From: Erodium maritimum
Lineage: Eukaryota > Streptophyta > Magnoliopsida > Geraniales > Geraniaceae
Direction: 5' to 3'
Length of the DNA stretch: 64,000 bases
Assembly: GCA_963921825.1 (NCBI GenBank)
Contig: OY997596.1
Location: 9,057,001 to 9,121,000, forward strand
Made by a program: the position numbers and the translations under genes. This document shows, one piece after another, positions 46,451 through 56,788 of the stretch. Under the pieces are notes generated by a model. That model saw only the letters and a program-made list of their open reading frames with translations. It was not told where the DNA came from and ran no database searches. Every line of letters begins with the position of its first letter. The stretch's first letter is position 1.

Positions 46451-48159
46451 ATGTATCTGAATAAAAGTTAAAAACGTATTTATACTTTTCGTATATTATC
46501 AAAAAGTGACATTTTAGTTAATTTTCAATAAAATCCGTTACCTTTGGCTGAAAATTCCAAAAAAAAATCCTTAAACTATCCCTTCTTGAGAGTGGAAAGT
46601 GGGTTGCACCGCTACCCATCCAAAACCAAACAGATAGTAAACACAGTATATAATAGACTTGATCGTTATAAAGGTTTGCACTTCTATTATAAACATAATT
46701 TGAAAGTTCAATAGTGTATCCAATATAAATTTGCCTACAAAAATCAATAGAAAATGATAAGTTCAATTGAATCGTTTGTGAGTTTAAGGTAGTACAAACT
46801 AAAAATTGGGATCCAAAGTCAAACACGCATATCATAACATTAGAGTATGTAATTACAAGTTTATTGTGACAGCTTTACCAGCCTCTCTCTCTAGAATCTT
46901 ATCCGCTTCGCCTCTCTTCTCAATCTCATCGTTCCCTTGCTCCGTCGGTGCTCTCATGGTTTTCTCGACCATGGAGGTCGCCGGCGGGGCCTTTCTTCTT
47001 CACCCTTTCGTTTTGTACCCCCTCTCCTCTTTCCCTCCTCTTCCCCCGAGCCTGTATTAGCCTCTTACCTTCTTAGATCTCGATTTCGTCTTAGATCTGC
47101 CCCCCTGTTGTCCGTCTCAGTGGTTGATGGTGAAGAGTTGCCGGAGTTCGCTGGTGTAGGCCTCGGTAGTTCTGGCCCCAGTAGGGCTCTTCACAGCGAC
47201 CATCGGTGATGCTATGGGGGACTTCTTGGTGAAGTTGAGGCTTTTTCTTCTCTCCTCCCTTTTCTCCGCCCTCTCCTCCTTCACTGGCGAGTTGGGGCTT
47301 GTGGCCCCCTTCCACGGCGGTGATGCTCAGCTCTGTCACGCGTCAAATCCGGTTTTGACCGGACTCGAGACGTGACTTGAGTTAACGATATAATAATACT
47401 GGAACAATAAATAAACTGATTAATTTCTCAAATAGGTTCAATATGAAAATCTCCAAATAGTAGGTCCAAAATATAAATCATGAGTCAAAGCTCAACATGA
47501 AGTACTAGGTAAATGAGGTTCAAAACAATAGACCATCACGTCTCTAAAACCACCCTCACTACATCCAGAAGCTCCCGAGCCTCGACTCCACTAAACATCA
47601 AGTACGTCTGTAAAAGCAAACAAATAAACAGCAGGGGGGTGAGCTTACGCTCAGTAAGGAGAATCATAAAAAATTTAACCTCTGATTTAGTAATAAGATC
47701 GCCTTAGCATGACGACATAATTTGCACATTATACTATTATTTATTCAAACGCTAGATAATAAGTAAAGATAAAGATAATATTGTTTTCTGAAAGATGACG
47801 GTAGCTTTACGAGAATAAGTGAAAGTGCTGTAAACATTTGATAACCTCTAATATGGGAGCAAATAAATATCACACCAACAACTCGAATCCTCAATACTCC
47901 GATCCACGAATAGGTTCTTGTGTCATATCGGATCCCATACTCCGATCCACAAGAGTATCCATGTCATATAAGATTTTTCCCTCGATCCAGAGGGGGCACA
48001 TACATCGGCTACCGGTAACATCCCTGTGGGGACACATATCGTCGGGATTCTTGGAAATACTCCCAAAGGATCACATGTCATCGGGAACCAAGGTAATGCT
48101 CCCGCATGACGCATACACTTGGGTGAATCAACAGTAACCATTCCCCGCAGGGTAAACCA

Positions 48160-48420
48160 ACTAATTGCCCCGCAGGGTCCACAACCATTGCCCGTAGGCT
48201 CCACAACCAATGCCCCGCGGGGTCCATAATCAATGCCCGCAGGCTCCACAACCGACGCCCCGTAGGGTCCATAACCAATGCCCGCAGGGTCCACAACCAA
48301 TGCCCCGCAGGGTCCATAACCAATGCCCGCAGGCTCCACAACCAATGCCCCGCAGGGTCCATAATCAATGCCCGCAGGCTCCACAACCAATGCTCGCAGG
48401 CTACACAACCATTCATCGGC
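48160..48420 (-). repeat. 22/23-bp tandem array in the minus-strand solo LTR
   Basis: On the plus strand, about 11 units alternate between AATGCCCGCAGGCTCCACAACC and AATGCCCCGCAGGGTCCATAA, forming 45-bp dimers. The solo LTR at 51552-54730 has a related array. Confidence 0.88.
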
Positions 48421-49312
48421 AATGATACTACCCCACACTGGAATGCCCCATCGGTGTAGGTACCATAAAGGCACTACCCCACACCGCAGCGTGGGTGCCA
48501 TACCGGAACACTTTAAGAATAACATACAAACAACCTCATACAATCAAACTTAGAAATACACGCGTTCATCAATACACACCACAAGTAATTCATGTCAATA
48601 ATTACACTTACCATCATACTTACCTACCACGATCTATCGGTCTATCACTCACCCGATCATACCATTTAGCACAACCAATTACACTCAATCATTCATTCAA
48701 CCATTCAAGCATTCAAACATTCATTCAATCATTCAAGCATGCGATTCATCTAGTTTCATTAGACTCTTGATCATCCTAAATACTAGCAAGCAATGCATGT
48801 GAAGCAACCACAACCAAACCTATGGCTCATCTCGGCCTTTCTACCAGTAAAGCAATTTCCCAAGTATTGAAAGCGAGTTACACTAGTTATTCACATCCTA
48901 TGCATGCATTTCTAGACACATCCGGTTATTAGTAATTGAAAGACAATTATTCTAGTTATTCACATCCTATATGCAATCTAGGACCTTTCCAATTTTATTA
49001 ACCTAATATGCATACTAAAGCGTTAATTACAAGAGGAGTTTAGACTTTCCCTACCTTGTGGTCTTCCTCTAATAACTCTTCTAGTTGACGAAGTCCGGCT
49101 AGCCTCCTCTCCTTGCTTCACACGGGTCTTCAAGTGGTATTCGTCCCTCGAGCTCGGTTCCAAGATCTGGGATCACAATTAAACTCTAATTAAGGGCTAA
49201 ACAAATTGCAATAATCTAAGGTCAAAAGACTCCACCCATTTTTCCAAAAACACCTTCTTGAAGTAGACGAAAAATGATCGAAGGGGGTTTAAAGGGACCA
49301 AAACTGGTCTGC

Positions 49313-49445
49313 CACGGATCTGGTCACGGATCCGTGGGCTGCGCCGTCACGGATCTCCTCACGGAGCCGTGAATGACGTCGTCACGGCCTCCCTCACGGA
49401 TCCGTGACGTCCTCCTTCACGGTCCTTGTCACAGATCCGTGACGG
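49313..49445. repeat. Cluster of CACGGATCCGTG palindromes in the solo LTR
   Basis: Within 133 bases, TCACGGATCCGTGA and shortened forms (TCACGGATCT, TCACGGAGCCGTGA, TCACGGTC, TCACAGATCCGTGA) occur about eight times, separated by short GC-rich linkers. There is no coding reason for this pattern. Confidence 0.8.
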
Positions 49446-51551
49446 GTTTGGACAGTTTCGTCTTCTTCCTCCTTCAGACGCGATTTTCACGAAAAACACT
49501 TCAAAATCTCCATTTTCAGTCATCCAAAACTCCCAAAAACAGTCCAATAACTCCATTTCTCCTCTACCCATGGTAGGAATCATCCAACAACAAGTACCTA
49601 AAGGATTTCTCAATCAATAATCATCAAAACTCAAGGATTTTCAACCACAAAACCACCAATACTTCTCTACAACAACATCCAACACTAAGAGATTCAAACC
49701 CAACAACTTCTAGCAAGACCGAAGGAAAAACCCATGAAATGAAAGTGATGGAAAAGAGATTTTGATGGTGTTCTTACCTTTAGGAGAATGAGATGGAGAA
49801 GATGGTGAGGTTTTTGGAAAGTAGAATCTAACAACTTGGATCAAAGAGCTCCCTTTTTCCTTTCTTCTTCTTCAAGACACTCTTGTTCTTCCTCCTCTCC
49901 TTTTTCTCTCAAAATTTCGGCTACAACAAATACAATGAGTTGATTTTGGTCTTCATTTGCTTTAAAAGACCTATCTTGAGAAAAGACCAAAAGCCCATTT
50001 GGGTGCTTATCCACTTAAGGACAAAAGGGAGGGGTAAATGGGTATTTGACCTCTTTTCTTCCCTTTCAAGCTAAAAGAGACAAGTGTCCAAGTAGGGACC
50101 ACTTGTTCTTAGCTAAAAATCCAGCACTCTTGACTTATCCGTGTTAGTCGATAAAAAGGGTCCCGTTGACCGAAAATTGACCGTTACAATATTACAGTTA
50201 GAATACTGGAAATGTCCCAACTAAGCTAACCGTGATAACGGCTAAGCTATTTGGGCCCCGGGAAGGTCCCAAATGACTTCCGGAGTCATCGGTTGACTTT
50301 TCCGGCCGAAAGTCAAACTTGGCTAGAAATCACCAGTTCGACCGGGATCGACCAGGGGCGGTTCTTACAAGCTCTGTTCTGGCCGTGGGACATCCCTTCT
50401 TCCCCTTCACTGGAGTGGATAGATGCGGTTCGGAGTCGGATGTTAGCGGCATGTGGTGGTGCTGCTCGGGCCTCCTCTCTCCTCGGTAGATCTGGGCCTT
50501 CTACTGCCAGATCTATGGCCTTGGGGGGCTTTTCAGCTTCGGGCTTGGGACGATCTACCTCTCCCTCGAGAAGTTCTTCGCGTTTCTGAAGGCTTCTCTG
50601 GCACCGGCAGTGGCGATTACGGAGACATGGTGGAGGGTTGTTGTTCCTCTTCAGCCGAAGAGCTCCTTTTTTGAGTGTGGCACGCGTTTCCCCTTAGAAT
50701 CGTTGCGGAAGAGAAGCTTGGAAGCTGTAGCTGGTGGGTTCGTCTTCTTCGGTGGCGCCTTCTGAAGATCGGGTTCTCTAAGCTTTGGAATCGAGGTTTG
50801 GTCAGGTATGGCTTCTCCCCTTGCCCTTTTTAAGGAAGGTTTTCATTTCCGTATTCTTCTCCCCTCCTTTCAGTCGATTTCCTGTGCCCCCTCCATTTTT
50901 GGTCGGAATCACCGGGTTGGTGTTGGCCTCCGGTGATGGCATGGGGCATATGCCCTGGATATTGATTGACTGGTTGTGGAGTTAGATTAATGTCCCTACC
51001 GTTCGTGGTGTTGGTCCCGGCACTTGCAAGATCCCTCTCTCCTTGGGGATTTTGTGGACAACGGAGATGATGTCAATCCTCCTTAGATTAGGGTTTGGGG
51101 GCTTCGGGTTGGTGCTCTCTGCTGGACTCTATTAGGGCTTAATGGTTGTCAAATTCGGATGTTTAGATCTTCTTTTTCTGACCGTAATGTTAGTCAAATC
51201 TAGTTTCTAGAACTAAATCATTTTCAGTCCTTGTAAGTGTTTGCTGGTTGTATCATATGGGTTCTTCCCTTTCATGTGGTTGGTTGTGTGATCCTCTGTT
51301 TGAGGTTTTTCATGAGGTTCCATTGATGGAATGCTCTTCTTTTATTGCTCCACCCCTGTTCTTCATTCCGAAGAGCAGGTTTTATAATATGTCTTGCTGA
51401 TAAAAAAAAAAAACTAAAAATTGGACATATTTGTTTTCTTAAACCATGGATTGTATTTTAACTTTAAAATTTTAACCACATATATTACAAATAGGGTATT
51501 ATGGACCCCTTAGCATGTACGTTGAAGCATATTTAGCCTAAGGCCCACTTC

Positions 51552-54500
51552 TGTAAAGACCTGAATCTGTATTTCGATAATTTATCGTAGGAGACGTCGT
51601 TGAATTGAGGAGCGAGTCGATTTTTGGTTCGATTGCAAAAAAATAGAAAAGAAATGAAACCAAAAAAAAGGAAAGGCTTGAGGTTGGACTGGGTCAGACC
51701 AGACCCACGTATTGGGCTGGAGCAGACCAAGCCCGTATCCGCGAAGTCAGGCCCAGCACCAGCGCGGTCCAACCCTAGACACAAAAACCTCACAACGCCG
51801 TTCCTGTTCACCATTCAGCGCACAATTCCCGAGGGTCATCTTCTCCCTCGACTCCCTCTCTCTCTCACGATACCGAAACAGATCTGTCGCGTCGCCTTCT
51901 TCTACGGCATCAACCCATCGTCTCCACCTGCTACTCCCCTCTTCTCCATCTCCCTTACTCACCCGCGATAAAACCCAACCCAAAGACACGTTTTCCCCTT
52001 TTCTTCGCCCTCATCAATCGAAACCCCGTCGCCGTTCAAGCCCCGCCGTCCCTAAATCGAGCGCCACCAGTGACGGTGAGCTCGATTCTTCACCAGATCT
52101 ACCTCCCCGTCACTTTCCGCCGGCGAACCTCGAGTTTTCGAGCTGGGTTTAGGGTTTGACGCGACTGGAGGACGCCGCCGGAAATCCTGAGCTTCAGATA
52201 TGGAGTTCTAGCTCCGGCGGACGTCTACGGTGGTCAGATCCGGACGGAAGGGTTCGTCCAGTGCCCTGACGACGTTCCCTTCCCTAGCCTTGCCTTCCCT
52301 CGCCTCCTGACGCCATCTCTCCGCCTCTCTTCTCCTTGTGCGAGTTCGCCGGACACCAGCGACGGTGGTCAGAGCTCCGAGTGTCGCCGGGAACTTCTAC
52401 GGCTCAGACGAGCCAAGAGGATCTTGGCCTTTGGGCCGTTCATCGCACTTTTGGGCCGGACGGATCTCAGGCTTTGGGCCTAGTTGGACTCGGGCCGGAT
52501 CAGGAGTGGGTCAGGCCTAGAGCCTTGTACTCGGGTCTGGACCTAATCCGGGTCAGGTCTGGTTCCGGTTCGGATCCAGGTCTGGATCTGGGTTGGGCCT
52601 GGATTTGGGTCGGATCCGGGTCAACCCGGTTCAGAAGAAAATTATTTTAAAAATCAGTTTTCTTAATTATTTAATTAATTTAATTTGGACAATTAAAATA
52701 TAAATTGTACAATTCAAAGGACCTTGGGACAAATACCAGGACTGATTGGAACTTTTGTTTGTAAACCCAGCCACCGTCTTGGACTTGCCCAAGAGCTTGG
52801 ATTTCGCCCGAGAAGACGTAGTTGGCCCGGTCGTCAACAGCTAGGAGTATTATTAGAGGAAGAACACAAGGTAGGGAAAGTACTAAACTGCTCGATAAAT
52901 AACGCTTAGTATGCCTATTAGGTTAATAAAATCGGAAAGATCCTAGAAATGCATATAGGATGCGAATCACTAGAATAATTGTCTTTCAATTACTAATCAC
53001 CGGACGTGTCTAGAAATGCATGCATAGGATGCAAATCTCTAGTTTAACTCGCTTTCAATACTTGGGAAATTGCTTTACTGGTAGAAAGGTCGTGATGAGC
53101 CATAGGATTGGTTGTGGTTGCCTCACATGCTTGCTTGCTTAGTTTTAAGATAAATTAAGAGTCTAATGAAACTAGCTAAATCGTATGTTTGAATGATTGA
53201 ATGAATGCTCGAATAATTTATTGATTGAATGAATGCTTGAATGATTGAATGGATGATCGAGTATGACTGATTGTGCCAAATGGTACGATCATGTGATCGA
53301 TGGACCGGTGGATCGTGATTGCTAAGTATAACGGTAAGTGTAAGGGTATATGGTTATCCATAGTGTGTTGTGATGAAAAATGTAATTTGCTAAGTTTGGT
53401 TGTATGATGTGTTGGCATGATATTCTCTTGAGTGTGTTTTGCAATGGTTAGTTGATCCTACGGGATATTAGTTGTGGACCCTACGGGGCATTGGTTAGTT
53501 GATCCTGCGGGATATTGATTGGTAGACCCTGCGGGGCATCGGTTGGTTGATCCTGCGGGATATTGATTGGAGGACCCTGCGGGGCATTGGTTGGTTAATC
53601 CTGTGGGATATTGATTGGTAGACCCTGCGGGGCATCGGTTGGTCGGTCATGCGGGATATTGATTGGAGGACCCTGCGGGGCATTGGTTGGCTGATCCTGC
53701 GGGATATTGATTGGAGGACCCTGTGGGGTATTGGTTGGTTGATCCTGCGGGATATTGGTTATGGACCATGCGGGGCATTGGTTATTGGACCCTGCGGGGC
53801 ATTGGTTATTGGACCCTGCGGGGAATGGTTACTATAGTTTCACCCGAGTGTATGCGTCATGCGGTAGCATTACCTTGGTTCCCTATGACATATGGTCCTT
53901 TGGGGGCATTTCCGAGAATCCCGACGATAAGCGTCCCTCACGGATTGTTACCGGTAGCCCGATGTATGTGCCTCCTCTGGACCGAGGGAAAATCTGATAT
54001 GACGCAAATACTCGTGTGGATCGGAGTATGGGATTCGACGTGACACAAAGAGTATTGTGGATCGGAGGGTGGTGACTTCATGTCCCACGGCATTACTTAA
54101 ACGCTCTATCTTATATTGATTGTTAATAAATGCATTATTTACTTTATTTTCTATGATTGTTACTGGCTCTTTGAAAGCGTCAAATACCCGTTTTATTCCC
54201 GTATTTCAACATCTTCTTAGTTCTCCGTATCATTGAGGCTCGAACGAAATTGTGAATTTCTATTTGTTAAACTTAAAGACCGTTATCCTTAAGAATGTGT
54301 TATTGTTCTTATTTTGCCTAAATTATAACATCATTTTGATTAAAAGTATTAATTGCAATATGTATTGTCATGCTAAAGCTATTTTATTACTAAATTGGAG
54401 GTTAAACTGTTTATCTATTTTCCCTACTGAGCGTAAGCTCACCCTTATTTGTTTTATTGGCTGTTTTTACAGGCGTGCTTGTCGAGTAGTGGACTCGAGG

Positions 54501-54730
54501 CTCAGGAGCTTCTGTGGGTCCGGGTGCTTTTGTCTCTAGAGACGATTATGATCATTTTTTTTTACGAACCTTATGTTTAAAGAATTTCTTATGGAACTTT
54601 TACTTGAGATATTTTGTTGGAAGCGAAACTTGGAGAGTTATAGTGGATTTGAGACACTTTTGTTGTTACATTTTGCATTATCTTTAAGTCACGTCTCGAG
54701 TCCGGTCAATACCGGATTTGGGGCGTGACA
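51552..54730 (+). mobile_element. Solo LTR of a second gypsy subfamily (3179 bp)
   Basis: It starts TGTAAAGACCTGAATCTG and ends CGGATTTGGGGCGTGACA. The flanks ACTTC (51547-51551) and ACTTT (54731-54735) match at 4 of 5 bases. The last ~40 bases match the other LTRs, but the 5' part differs. A GC-rich part lies at about 51700-52640 and a 23/24-bp tandem array at about 53450-53830. The palindrome TGAGCGTAAGCTCA is at 54428-54441. No internal region is present. It is a fossil; its age cannot be judged from one LTR. Confidence 0.85.
53450..53830 (+). repeat. 23/24-bp tandem array in the plus-strand solo LTR
   Basis: About 16 units alternate between TGATCCTGCGGGATATTG and GACCCTGCGGGGCATTGG types, giving 46-47 bp dimers. 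The core CCTGCGGGGCATTGG is the complement of the unit in the other solo LTR, so the two arrays share an origin. Confidence 0.88.
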
Positions 54731-54735
54731 ACTTT

Positions 54736-55555
54736 CATCCACTAATATCATTCGAACCCTAACCATACGTTTGGATAAGAGAGGCATGCACTTTCAATTA
54801 AAGAAATATCTCCTAGAACATATTTGGAATTCGTTCAGCAGTCACGAGGTGGTCGTGGATGAAAATGATGTGTAGGCTACATTTGAGTTTTATTCATCTT
54901 TCTTATATGTCGGGTTGAATTTGTTGTAAATCAGTTTAGTTTTACTACATTTCCATTACATGTTGTTGTATGTCGAAAATGTCAAATTTTCGTCTATGCA
55001 TATATCATTTATCGTAAGAAGTACTTTGCCTCTTCCTCGTCATAGTGTTGGCCGAATTGGCGGCCCACTACAAACTCTCCACCTCATCTTTTTTCCTATC
55101 CAACAGGAAATCAAAGTGATAATCAAAAGCTCCAACTTTTATTTGGTACTCATACATTTATACCAAAATATGGAATCTAACGATAAAAGTGTAGTTTCAC
55201 ATGCTGAAGGAGGTCCACAACAACAATTGCATAGGCTCGAGAAAGAAACACGTTGGTATGATAGGTTCGAGCGCACCAAAGCCAAATTTCTTAAGTGCCA
55301 CAATTTGTTAATAAGGCAATATGTCGAACCCTTTGCTCAAGACACATCTGATTGGATTCCGCTCGAGAATACCAACCACAAATCACTCATGTTCTCTATG
55401 TTTCAAGTTTTGAACCACAACTAAATCGTTTTCATGTATGTTTATTTGGTAATTGTTGTAATCGGCTTTGAACTCGGATTGTTTAATTTTGTACTCGATA
55501 ATCAAAGCTAGTAGTTTGATAAACTTTCAGCTTTTAATTTTATGTAATGTAATGT
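54736..55555 (+). other. Possible Harbinger C-terminal remnant and an unrecognised ORF
   Basis: At 54770-54870 the plus strand reads KRGMHFQLKKYLLEHIWNSF, similar to the C-terminal end of HARBI1/ALP1-type proteins. Further on, a frame of 154 codons (54960-55424) has a second half (MESNDKSVVSHAEGGPQQQL, then a charged ETRWYDRFERTKAKF stretch) that looks protein-like, while the first half looks non-coding. I do not recognise it. It may be part of the same decayed element. Confidence 0.35.
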
Positions 55556-55563
55556 TTAATGTA

Positions 55564-56020
55564 AGAGTAATTTTCACCTCAATATCCTAACTATTAATTT
55601 TTTTCACCTCAATACCCCAAAATGTATTTTTTTTCACTTTGATACCCGACGTCAATTTGCCATTCATTTTTGGATGAAAACAAAAGTCCTTAATACCACT
55701 CACTAACAATCAAATTTTTAAAAGCATGCCATTGGTTTTCAAAACTTCTTTTAAAAATCAGTTTTTAATGTCACAACAATGCATTCTAGGGTAGTAAGGT
55801 GCCACAAAAATGCATTTTAGGGTAATGAGGTGTCACAAAAAATAATTAGGGTATTGAGGTGAAAAAAAAAAAGCATTCTAGGGTATTGAGGTGCCACTAA
55901 AAATAGTTAGGGTATTGAGGTGAAAAAAAGGCATTCTAGGGTATTGAGGTGCCACTAAAAATAGTTAGGGTATTGAGGTGAAAAAAATTAATAGTTAGGG
56001 TATTGAGGTGAAAATTACCC
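55564..56020. mobile_element. Foldback MITE with 8-bp target duplication
   Basis: The ends AGAGTAATTTTCACCTCAAT and (other end, complement) GGGTAATTTTCACCTCAAT form inverted repeats of more than 50 bp with a few mismatches. The perfect 8-bp duplication TTAATGTA lies at 55556-55563 and 56021-56028. Inside, GGGTATTGAGGTG recurs several times, spaced by A-runs. There is no coding capacity. The superfamily is uncertain (hAT- or Mutator-like). Confidence 0.85.
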
Positions 56021-56028
56021 TTAATGTA

Positions 56029-56788
56029 ATTGACTACTCTGCTATTGTCAAATGCATCGATTTTGTCACCTTATTTACTCACCGATTTTGTCATGGATAA
56101 GTTTGACTGATTCACGCTATTAAGAAACCCTAACGACGAATATGCCTATTTAACCTCACAAGCAAGACGATCCTATTCACACTTTTCGTCTTCAACTCTT
56201 TCTCCTCCACCTTTTCTCTTTTACAGTTTCTTCACAACCGCTTCCTACTAGAGAAAAATCGGCCATGTCGCCTCCACAGACAGACGAATAAGAGATACGT
56301 CTTTTCCTCGTGTGGTTAATCCACGTAGACGTCACAAGAGAATATTGAAAACGTCTCCACCATGAGTGGCAAGCCATGCACACTCATCCGTATCCTTTTT
56401 TTCTTTTGGAATTAGACCCGCAATACACCGGCCATTATGGGAAAAAACAAAGACACTCAGTAAACCAGTCACGAGGCCTATTTGGGTCGAATTGATCCGA
56501 ACTCAAATTGAATTCGATCTAATCTTATTGTGGATGCTCTTATAACCAACGAAAGGACAGAATTTTAAATGATCTGGTCGGGAAAACTTCATTAAACTGA
56601 ACATAACGAGGATAGATAGATTAATACATAAAATTTTAATTGTAAATATAATAACGCGGTCTCATCTTGCTCCTATCACAAGAAATCTACTTGTATACCG
56701 TACAATACCATACAGAGTCATGATCATGACAACATTGCAATAAAACCATATACCAACCCAAGCACGAAACCAAATCAATGGAGGCCAA
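56029..56788. other. 3' flank of the DUF642 gene, no other gene seen
   Basis: No coding region with recognisable motifs. The right part holds the likely 3' untranslated region of the DUF642 gene. Confidence 0.5.

Larger units (their letters stand above)
47334..50369 (-). mobile_element. Solo LTR of a gypsy element (3036 bp), minus strand
   Basis: On the minus strand it starts TGTAAGAACCGCC and ends GGATTTGACGCGTGACA. Identical 5-bp target duplications, AGCTC, lie at 47329-47333 and 50370-50374. Both terminal regions match the LTRs of the element at 2684-11607, so it is a related family with a longer and different centre. No internal region remains, which is the product of LTR-LTR recombination. 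The palindrome TGAGCTTACGCTCA lies at 47640-47653. It sits inside retroposon copy E and is therefore younger than it. Confidence 0.92.
46811..51412 (+). mobile_element. LINE-derived retroposon, copy E, split by a solo LTR
   Basis: The two parts, 46811-47333 and 50375-51412, belong to one retroposon. It ends GTCTTGCTGAT plus poly(A), and a 14-bp target duplication, AAACTAAAAATTGG, occurs at 46797-46810 and 51413-51426. Phrases shared with copies A and D include TAATGGTTGTCAAATTCGG, TTTAGATCTTC and GGAATGCTCTTC. Without the inserted LTR it is about 1.56 kb. No conserved protein was seen. The first bases after the 5' duplication look unlike the rest and may be a 5' addition. Confidence 0.75.

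Noticed and set aside
48078-48543. ORFs of 71-206 codons with repeated peptides on both strands
   Set aside because: They follow the tandem array of the solo LTR; the repeats stay open because of unit length, and no family motif is present.
52336-52650. 104-codon Gly/Leu/Asp-rich ORF
   Set aside because: It follows a GGTCTGGATC-type low-complexity stretch within the solo LTR at 51552-54730.
47334-54730. The two LTRs treated as the ends of one element
   Set aside because: They are in opposite orientation, have different 5' starts, have separate target duplications and enclose no retrotransposon genes.
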